Positions 29,690 to 35,801 of a stretch of 35,801 nt of DNA are shown here, piece by piece (positions within the stretch are counted from its first letter, which is position 1; every line of letters begins with the position of its first letter). This stretch comes from JAKJBL01 sp964461335 (lineage in GTDB: Bacteria > Bacillota > Clostridia > Christensenellales > CAG-138), in the NCBI GenBank assembly GCA_964461335.1, contig CAYWTY010000007.1, positions 1-35,801 of the forward strand, given 5' to 3'. The notes beneath the pieces were generated by a model, which was not told the origin of the DNA, searched no databases, and worked only from the letters and a program-made list of their open reading frames with translations. Position numbers and translations under genes: made by a program.

Positions 29690-31260
29690 TGCAGTTGCTT
29701 GGCAAGTTTAAAGAAGTCTTAATTTCAGTTTTTCCGGTTACACTCATTGTTATAATCCTACACTTTACAATAGCTCCCCTTGAGCCGGGTATGCTTCCAA
29801 AATTTATAGGTGGCGCAATACTCCTCGTTATAGGCCTTTCACTCTTTTTATTGGGTACTGAAATAGGTGTGCTCCCTATGGGTGAACTAATGGGGAATAC
29901 CTTGGCAAAATCTAAAAAGTTCCTCTTTTTAGTTGTAATAGGTTTTTTTATTGGATTTATGATTACCATGGCTGAGCCGGATCTGCATGTTCTGGGGGAG
30001 CAGTTTGGCATTATTAATCCTTATGTATCTAAATCGCTTTTGCTTATAATGGTTTCATCAGGTGCCGGAATATTCGTAAGTATTGGGCTTTTGCGCTCAG
30101 CCTACAATCTATCCTTAAAACGAATTCTTTTTATCGGCTATATTATTGTGTTTATACTCGCCTTTTTCGCCTCGCCATATATATTACCGGTTTCATTTGA
30201 TTCAGGCGGTGTAACTACTGGACCAATGACTGTACCCTTTGCTATGGCGTTGTATATTGGGCTTGCACATATGCGTTCAAGCACAACAAAGGAGAGTGAG
30301 GATGAGAGTTTTGGCCTTGTTGGGCTAATGTCACTAGGCCCGATTGCATCAATGTTAGTACTTGGTTTATTGTTTAAGCAGGACTTATCAGGCGCCTTTT
30401 ACAATTTAGACAGCTCTACAAGTTTAGGTGTTCTTCTCCCAAGGCTTGCAGCTGAAGTCGCCATAGCGTTTCTTCCTATGATTATAATCTTTCTATTGTT
30501 TCAGCTTGTATATTTAAAGCTTGCATTGCGCAAGCTGTTAAGGCTAAGTTTAGGTATATTATATACATATATAGGTCTAATAGTATTTCTGCTTGGGGCT
30601 AACTATGGGTTTTCGCCTGCAGGCAGCCAACTTGGGGGAACGCTTGCCTCTTTGAGCTATAACTGGGTCATTATCCCTGCAGGTATAATGCTAGGCTTTA
30701 CAGTTGTGCTTGCTGAACCAGCGGTTTGGGTCTTAACGCAGCAAATTGAACGAATTACTGCAGGTCTTATTTCAAGGAAGGTCATGCTTGTTACGCTTTC
30801 AATAGGCATTGCAGTTGCAGTAGGTCTTGCAATGTTAAGGATATATACTGGGCTTCACAGCTTCTGGTTCTTAATCCCTGGTTATGCACTTGCGCTGATA
30901 TTAATGAAGTATGTTGATACTATTTTTATTGCAATAGCATTTGACTCAGGCGGGGTTGCTTCAGGCGTAATGGCTTCAACATTTATTCTTCCTTTTGCGC
31001 TTGGTGCTTGCATGTCCGTTCAGGGCAATGTGCTAACTGATGCGTTTGGCGCTGTTGCTATGATTGCAATGGTTCCTTTAATCGCTATTCAATTATTAGG
31101 GCTAGTCTTTAAAATAAAACGAATGAAAGCTGAGGCAGAGTATGCTGCCCTAACCCAAATCGAAGCTGAAATCGAAGCTGAAGAAGAAGATTTACGCCAA
31201 CTTCTTGACCCAAGTGAAAACAATGGTATACAGCATGAAGGGGAGGAGCAGCATGAATAA
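29689..31260 (+). CDS. DUF1538 integral membrane protein, duplicated
   Basis: A 523-residue membrane protein with about twelve to fourteen hydrophobic segments and two tandem DUF1538 copies. Each copy has an FLLGxxxGxxPxG-type motif (LFLLGTEIGVLPMGELMG and VFLLGANYGFSPAGSQLGG), a MAEPDLHVL or LAEPAVWVL element, and a substrate-like signature VSFDSGGVTTGPMTVPF or IAFDSGGVASGVMASTF (near residues 170 and 418). The inverted or parallel duplication and paired glycine-rich re-entrant motifs recall a secondary transporter or channel, but its function is not known to me. A charged C-terminal tail (EAEIEAEEEDLRQLLD) reaches into the cytoplasm. It lies between PII-like genes and overlaps the next one by 8 bases. 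Confidence 0.88.
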   Translation: MQLLGKFKEVLISVFPVTLIVIILHFTIAPLEPGMLPKFIGGAILLVIGLSLFLLGTEIGVLPMGELMGNTLAKSKKFLFLVVIGFFIGFMITMAEPDLHVLGEQFGIINPYVSKSLLLIMVSSGAGIFVSIGLLRSAYNLSLKRILFIGYIIVFILAFFASPYILPVSFDSGGVTTGPMTVPFAMALYIGLAHMRSSTTKESEDESFGLVGLMSLGPIASMLVLGLLFKQDLSGAFYNLDSSTSLGVLLPRLAAEVAIAFLPMIIIFLLFQLVYLKLALRKLLRLSLGILYTYIGLIVFLLGANYGFSPAGSQLGGTLASLSYNWVIIPAGIMLGFTVVLAEPAVWVLTQQIERITAGLISRKVMLVTLSIGIAVAVGLAMLRIYTGLHSFWFLIPGYALALILMKYVDTIFIAIAFDSGGVASGVMASTFILPFALGACMSVQGNVLTDAFGAVAMIAMVPLIAIQLLGLVFKIKRMKAEAEYAALTQIEAEIEAEEEDLRQLLDPSENNGIQHEGEEQHE

Positions 31261-32044
31261 TAATGCTATACAAACCAAGAGTTTTGGAAGCTTGCTTAAT
31301 GGAGCAGCAGAAGATGCAAAATACGCGCTTATTAGTTTCGTAAGTAAAGCCAAAACCAACACGCTTGTGCGTATGAGCCGTTCTTATCAGGCCTTGGGTC
31401 ACTTTATTGTTCACGGCAAAGGCACTGCCCGCTCAGAAATCCTAAGCTATCTCGGGTTAGAAGTGGATGAGAAGGATGTTATAATTTCATACATAAATGC
31501 TAAACAGGCTCAAGCAGCGCTCCAGGCGCTAAGGAATGGGCTTGAAATGGATAAACCCGGCCACGGCATCTCTTTTCTTATACCAATTATGGATTCTAAA
31601 GGGCTTAAGGCGATGTTCCGTTTCGCAGAGCAGTCTGACAGTTACAGCGCCCAAAACATAACCCCTATTGATTCAGCACTGGTACCATATGAGGGGATTT
31701 GTTTTAATGAGCATGAACTTATCCTTGTAATGCTGCAGCCTGATAGCGTTAGTACAACTATGCACTACGCTCATAACGCAGGTGCAGGTGGTGGTACAGT
31801 AGTTGATATCAGCAACACGAACATAAAGCAATTTATAGATATTAAAAGCGGTGAAGAGTATAAGCTGCTTCTTATACTGGTTGAAAGGAATCTGTCGCAA
31901 AAAATAATCGATGCTATACGCTTGGGATTAGATAAAACCGGCTTTGAAGAAGCCGCCTTGCTTTCTCTGCCTGTTGCAGCAGCAATTGGAATAAACCAAC
32001 ATCTTAACGTAAACTCAGACGGTTCAGTAACTAAGGTATTGTGA
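31253..32044 (+). CDS. Protein with two tandem PII-like modules
   Basis: A 263-residue soluble protein that divides into two halves resembling the 131-residue PII-like protein upstream. The first half has ALGHFIVHGKGTARSEIL and, after DEKDVIISYINAKQAQAALQ, GISFLIPIMDSKGL. The second has ELILVMLQPDSVSTTMHYAH, NAGAGGGTVVDISN, and YKLLLILVERNLSQKIIDAI followed by EAALLSLPVAAAIG. In all three modules the order strand, GxGxT/V turn, charged stretch, strand, helix, GL, hydrophobic-P is the same. The start at 31253 is chosen by GGGGAGGAG 5 bases upstream and overlaps the DUF1538 stop. It probably works with that membrane protein. The PII relationship is inferred from pattern, not from an alignment score. 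Confidence 0.7.
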   Translation: MNNNAIQTKSFGSLLNGAAEDAKYALISFVSKAKTNTLVRMSRSYQALGHFIVHGKGTARSEILSYLGLEVDEKDVIISYINAKQAQAALQALRNGLEMDKPGHGISFLIPIMDSKGLKAMFRFAEQSDSYSAQNITPIDSALVPYEGICFNEHELILVMLQPDSVSTTMHYAHNAGAGGGTVVDISNTNIKQFIDIKSGEEYKLLLILVERNLSQKIIDAIRLGLDKTGFEEAALLSLPVAAAIGINQHLNVNSDGSVTKVL

Positions 32045-32052
32045 GAGAAGCT

Positions 32053-33933
32053 TTAGCTTAATTCAAAAGTGCCTGTATAGAGTCTGTAATACATGCCCCG
32101 TTGCTTTAATAAGTCGTCATGGTCCCCGCGCTCAATAATCCGGCCATCTTCAAGCACCATAATTGCATTTGAGTTGCGCACGGTTGAAAGCCGATGAGCA
32201 ATAACAAAAACAGTTCTTCCCTGCATAAGTTGATCCATGCCGCATTCAATAAGCGCCTCTGTGCGTGTATCTATTGAGCTTGTAGCTTCATCAAGTATGA
32301 GCACTGGCGGGTCTGCAAGCGCAGCTCGGGCAATAGATAGCAGCTGTCGCTGACCTTGGCTTAGGTTAGCCCCATCGCCTGTAAGTATTGTGCGGTAACC
32401 TTCTGGGAGGTGCCGAATAAAAGAATGAGCATTAGCAAGCTTTGCTGCATGAACAACTTCTTCATCGCTGGCCTCGAGTTTTCCGTAGCGGATATTATCC
32501 ATAACACTGCCTGAGAAGAGGTGCGTATCCTGGAGCACCATTGCAAGGGAACGCCTTAAATCGTTTCTGCAGATATTTTTAATATCAATACCATCATATA
32601 GAATTCTTCCTGCATCCACTTCATAAAAGCGGTTTATAAGGTTTGTTATGGTTGTCTTGCCAGCCCCGGTAGAACCAACAAAAGCAATCTTTTGACCAGG
32701 CTTTGCATATAAGCTTAAATCATGCAACACTGTTTTTTCAGCTTCATAGCCAAAGGTTACATCTTGGAAACGAACATCCCCGCACAGCTCAGTATATGAA
32801 GTATCATCTCCGTTTGCGTGCTTCCACGCCCAAATACCCGTATGAGCACATGCCTCAATTAGGTGTCCGTTTGTATCTCTTTGCGCATGCACAAGCGTAA
32901 CTGTGCCATTATCTTGTTCAGGCAGTTGATCAAGAAGCGCGAATATATGCTCTGCACCTGCAAGCGCATGCATCACAAAGTGAAACTGTTGTGATAGTTG
33001 GGAAATTGGCTGAGCTAATGAGCGTGTATATTGCAAAAAAGAGGCCAAGGTACCCAAGTCGAGCATCCCAACAATGGTTAAAAGACCGCCTGCCATTGCA
33101 GTAAGCGCATAATGCGTATAGGAAAGGTTAACAAGTATTGGCATTAACATACTTGCGTAAGTGCTCGCTCCTTCAGCAGAAGTAAAAAGCTCAGAGTTTA
33201 GGGTATTAAAGCGCTCCTTTGCTTTGCCTTCATATGAAAATACCTTAACAACCTTCTGCCCTGATATCATCTCCTCAATATAGCCGTTTGCATCGCCAAT
33301 AATCTTTTGCTGGCTTCTAAAATAAGTTCCGCTTTTTTTACCTAAGAACTTAACTATTAATACCATTACAGTGACTATTGCAGCAGCTAATGCAGTAAGT
33401 ATGGGGCTTAGAATAAGCATCACAACAACTGTACTAAAAAGCCCAACTGCAGCAGAAACAAGCTGAACAAGGCCTTCTCTAAGCAGCTGGCGTAAAGAGT
33501 CCGTATCATTAGTGTATCGGCTCATTAACTCACCATGGGTATGTGCATCAAAAAAGCTGATAGGAAGCTTTTGCATATGTTCAAACATTTCATTGCGTAT
33601 TGAACTAAGGGCTGCGACAGATATTTCAACCATCAGTCTATTTAAGAAATAGCTTGCTACAACTCCTGCTGCATAGAATGTAGCCATTAAGCCGATTAAG
33701 CGCGCAAGATTAGAAAAATCTACCGGGCTTTGCCCAACCATAGGAAGGATATAATCGTTAATGAGAGGCCTAATAAAATAGTTGCTTGCAACAGCAGCGC
33801 CAGAGCTTATGAGCACGCAAAGCACAACAAGTGCTAAGCGCCATTTGTATACACTCATGTAGTTAAGTATACGCCATAATGTTGCAAATGGATTTGCTGC
33901 TTTCTTAAAGTTAGCGCGCTTTTTATGCTCCAT
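32053..33933 (-). CDS. Heterodimeric ABC exporter subunit with the canonical ATP site
   Basis: A 626-residue half-exporter with six transmembrane helices followed by a nucleotide-binding domain. The NBD has Walker A GSTGAGKTTITNL, Walker B PVLILDEATSSID with the catalytic glutamate, and the H-loop VIAHRLSTV. Its own signature is LSQGQ, not LSGGQ. Between the two regions lies an insert of about 40 residues (around HTGIWAWKHANGDDTSY) that I recall from related clostridial exporters. The start at 33933 (MEHKKR) is favoured by GGGGG about 9 bases upstream and overlaps the stop of the partner gene by 11 bases. Exported substrate unknown: drug, lipid or peptide. Confidence 0.92.
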   Translation of the reverse strand: MEHKKRANFKKAANPFATLWRILNYMSVYKWRLALVVLCVLISSGAAVASNYFIRPLINDYILPMVGQSPVDFSNLARLIGLMATFYAAGVVASYFLNRLMVEISVAALSSIRNEMFEHMQKLPISFFDAHTHGELMSRYTNDTDSLRQLLREGLVQLVSAAVGLFSTVVVMLILSPILTALAAAIVTVMVLIVKFLGKKSGTYFRSQQKIIGDANGYIEEMISGQKVVKVFSYEGKAKERFNTLNSELFTSAEGASTYASMLMPILVNLSYTHYALTAMAGGLLTIVGMLDLGTLASFLQYTRSLAQPISQLSQQFHFVMHALAGAEHIFALLDQLPEQDNGTVTLVHAQRDTNGHLIEACAHTGIWAWKHANGDDTSYTELCGDVRFQDVTFGYEAEKTVLHDLSLYAKPGQKIAFVGSTGAGKTTITNLINRFYEVDAGRILYDGIDIKNICRNDLRRSLAMVLQDTHLFSGSVMDNIRYGKLEASDEEVVHAAKLANAHSFIRHLPEGYRTILTGDGANLSQGQRQLLSIARAALADPPVLILDEATSSIDTRTEALIECGMDQLMQGRTVFVIAHRLSTVRNSNAIMVLEDGRIIERGDHDDLLKQRGMYYRLYTGTFELS

Positions 33934-35662
33934 ATGCATCCGCCCCCTTGCGTTGGGAGAGATAGACTTCGCTGTAAATTTCACTTGAGCGCATTAAGTC
34001 TTCGTGGGTACCGATAGCGGATATAGTACCTTCATCCAACACGATTATTTTATCTGCATCCATAATAGAAGCAACACGCTGCGCAATTATTAAGACAGTC
34101 ATACCTTCTAGGTGTTTTCTAAGCCCTGCTCGTATTAAGCTATCTGTAGCTGTATCAACTGCACTCATGCTATCATCAAGAATCATTATTTTAGGGCATT
34201 TTAGCAAAGCTCGAGCAATACAAAGGCGTTGCTTTTGGCCGCCTGAAATATTTACCCCGCCCTGACCGAGGTTAGTATCATAACCATCTGGGAAACCAAG
34301 TATAAAATCATTGGCTTGCGCAATGCGGCAAGCTTTAGAGATTTCTTCATCTGTTGCATTTTCGTTGCCCCACTTAAGGTTTTCCCGAATAGTGCCTGAA
34401 AAAAGAACATTATTTTGCAGCACCATAGCAACGGCATCACGTAGGGTTTTTAGGTTATATTCCCGTACATCGTGCCCTCCGACAAAAATGCTGCCACTCT
34501 GTACGTCATACAATCTTGGGATAAGCTGCACAAGGGTAGTTTTTGCTGAGCCTGTTGCGCCCAAAATTCCCACGGTTTCACCCGGTTTGATAAAAAGCTC
34601 AATATCCTTGAGCGTACGTTCTTCGCTTGCAAGGCTATAGCTAAAGCTTACGGATGTAAATTCTATGCTGCCATCCCTTACTTGGGTAAGTCCGCCTCCA
34701 GCCGGGTTTGTAATCGTAGGTGCTTCATCAAGCACCTCAAGAATCCTCTCATACGAAGCGCGAGTAATTATCAGCATAACAAAAACCATGCTCAGCATCA
34801 TAAGTGAAATCAATATTTGCATGGCATAGCTCATAAAACTCATTAAGTCTCCTGTAAGCATGGTGCCTTTTATGACCTTTACGCCTCCGAACCAGGCAAT
34901 TGCAAGCATACAGGCGTAAATTACAAACTGCATTATTGGCATTGTCCATACTACAATTCGCTCGGCTTCAAGCTGCAACTCTCTCACACGGTTTGAAGTA
35001 TCTGCAAATTTTTCGGTTTCATGGTTTTCTCGGACAAAAGCTTTTACAACGCGTATGCCTATAAGGTTTTCTTGGACAACCGCATTCATTTGATCATATT
35101 GTTTGAGCATTTTTAAAAATCGTGGGTGAGCAACTGATATTACCCATGCAAGAATTGCAGCAAGCAAAGGTGAGGCGAGTAGGAAGATTATTGAAAGACT
35201 CGAATTAATTGATACTGTCATCAATATCGAGCTTATCAGCATAAGCGGCGCTCGCACAGCCATACGTATCAGCATCATAAAAGTGTTTTGAGCGCTCGTT
35301 ACATCTGTAGTCAGTCGAGTAACAAGGCTTGCAGAGCTAAACTTATCAAGGTTTGCAAAGGAGAACTCCTGAACGCTGCTAAATAGTGCAGCGCGAATGT
35401 TCTTGGCAAAGCCTGCTGCTGCTGTAGAAGAAAACCTCGCAGCTAAAGCCCCAAAGAATAGAGAAAGCAGAGCTATGCCAATCATTATAAACCCTGTACG
35501 CACAATATATCCGGTATCGGAATTTGCTATTCCAATATTGACAACCCGTGACATAAGGAAAGGGATTGAGACTTCAAGGGCTACTTCGAAAACTATCATT
35601 AATGGGGTAAGGAGCGTTTGTTTTCTATACTCCCCTATATACACAATCAGCTTTTTGAACAT
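33923..35662 (-). CDS. Heterodimeric ABC exporter subunit with the degenerate ATP site
   Basis: A 579-residue half-exporter: six transmembrane helices, then the NBD. Walker A is GATGSAKTT (A where the third G is usual). Walker B is KIMILDDSMSAVD, with aspartate in place of the catalytic glutamate. The H-loop is IIAQRVASI, glutamine for histidine. Its signature VNISGGQKQRLCIARAL is canonical and would complete the active site of the partner. This is the asymmetry expected of TM287/288-type exporters, so it supports pairing with the gene downstream. AGGAGG lies 7 bases before the ATG, and a promoter sits about 30 bases upstream. Confidence 0.93.
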   Translation of the reverse strand: MFKKLIVYIGEYRKQTLLTPLMIVFEVALEVSIPFLMSRVVNIGIANSDTGYIVRTGFIMIGIALLSLFFGALAARFSSTAAAGFAKNIRAALFSSVQEFSFANLDKFSSASLVTRLTTDVTSAQNTFMMLIRMAVRAPLMLISSILMTVSINSSLSIIFLLASPLLAAILAWVISVAHPRFLKMLKQYDQMNAVVQENLIGIRVVKAFVRENHETEKFADTSNRVRELQLEAERIVVWTMPIMQFVIYACMLAIAWFGGVKVIKGTMLTGDLMSFMSYAMQILISLMMLSMVFVMLIITRASYERILEVLDEAPTITNPAGGGLTQVRDGSIEFTSVSFSYSLASEERTLKDIELFIKPGETVGILGATGSAKTTLVQLIPRLYDVQSGSIFVGGHDVREYNLKTLRDAVAMVLQNNVLFSGTIRENLKWGNENATDEEISKACRIAQANDFILGFPDGYDTNLGQGGVNISGGQKQRLCIARALLKCPKIMILDDSMSAVDTATDSLIRAGLRKHLEGMTVLIIAQRVASIMDADKIIVLDEGTISAIGTHEDLMRSSEIYSEVYLSQRKGADAYGA

Positions 35663-35689
35663 GTATAAACCTCCTGCTATACGCTAACC

Positions 35690-35718
35690 ATTATGCGCCC
35701 AAGAGGCAAGTTTGTAAA
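35690..35718 (-). promoter_or_regulatory. Promoter of the ABC exporter pair
   Basis: Minus strand TTTACA (35718-35713), 17-base spacer, CATAAT (35695-35690), 28 bases before the start codon. Confidence 0.6.
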
Positions 35719-35756
35719 GGAGTTGAAGGTAGGGGGCGAGTATATGGCAAATCACG

Positions 35757-35797
35757 ACCACCCCTCCAAGGGGTGGTTTGCTCTAGGGCTATAAGCC
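35757..35797. repeat. Two adjacent hairpins at the right edge
   Basis: ACCACCCCT (35757-35765) pairs with AGGGGTGGT (35769-35777) over 9 bp around a 3-base loop, and GGGCT (35787-35791) with AGCCC (35794-35798) follows 9 bases later. The tandem layout resembles the subterminal stem-loops of IS200/IS605-type elements, but no transposase is visible before the window ends. With only TTTG after the first stem, it is a poor terminator. Confidence 0.4.
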
Positions 35798-35801
35798 CAA
35801 G

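Noticed and set aside
34450..34640. Several open frames antisense to or out of frame with the ABC exporter genes
   Set aside because: They lie entirely within well-supported coding regions and show no independent protein features.
1..35801. CRISPR array or complete insertion sequence
   Set aside because: No regularly spaced repeats, cas genes, transposase or integrase genes are visible in the window.

Overview
The window looks like chromosomal DNA of an uncultured or little-studied low-to-middle-GC Bacillota, most likely a Clostridia-type anaerobe. The signs are GGAGG-type ribosome binding sites with frequent TTG starts, sigma-A type promoters with extended -10 boxes, butyrate kinase, an ECF-type vitamin transporter component under a cobalamin riboswitch, and DUF3798, DUF1538 and DegV families that are mostly seen in Firmicutes. 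I cannot name a species from sequence alone.

Left edge (1-1800): AT-rich accessory DNA made of short minus-strand genes. It holds a GNAT-like acetyltransferase cut by the window edge, a small membrane-anchored protein of unknown function and a HAD-like protein lacking the usual nucleophile. Next to them is what looks like a frameshifted phage-gene remnant, and all of it lies downstream of a tRNA-Leu(CAA) that has a clear promoter and terminator. This resembles a decayed integration site.

1900-7250: housekeeping genes. On the minus strand are a PlsC-type acyltransferase with a zinc ribbon, a lipoprotein, recR and ybaB. Divergently transcribed are an ACT-domain IlvN-like protein and butyrate kinase.

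7250-13650: a five-gene minus-strand cluster for an uncharacterised ABC importer. It has a DUF3798 substrate-binding lipoprotein, a double-domain ATPase, two permeases and a co-transcribed M24 metallopeptidase; the peptidase suggests a peptide-like ligand. Divergent from it is a cobalamin riboswitch that precedes a membrane-anchored DUF4430 (transcobalamin-like) protein and an ECF S component, a probable B12 uptake pair.

15100-18650: an orphan periplasmic-binding-protein-like lipoprotein, an L,D-transpeptidase with SH3 domains and glycerate kinase.

18800-25310: a tightly packed plus-strand operon starting from a strong promoter. It encodes a DegV lipid-binding protein, an isoprenylcysteine-methyltransferase-like membrane protein, a bacterial GH3-family adenylating enzyme, a 7TM-GAF-GGKEF-HD-GYP protein (apparently starting at CTG) and, after a short gap, a glycerophosphodiester phosphodiesterase. 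Together these suggest a lipid-derived or acyl-conjugate pathway linked to c-di-GMP signalling. I do not recognise this combination as a described system.

25350-32050: an MFS transporter, an NlpC/P60-like protein, an extended SDR, and a second notable operon in which a PII-like protein, a duplicated DUF1538 membrane protein and a protein with two PII-like modules are translationally coupled.

32050-35800: a heterodimeric type-IV ABC exporter pair with one degenerate and one consensus ATP site. At the right edge are two adjacent hairpins that could be the end of an IS200/IS605-like element or a small terminator.
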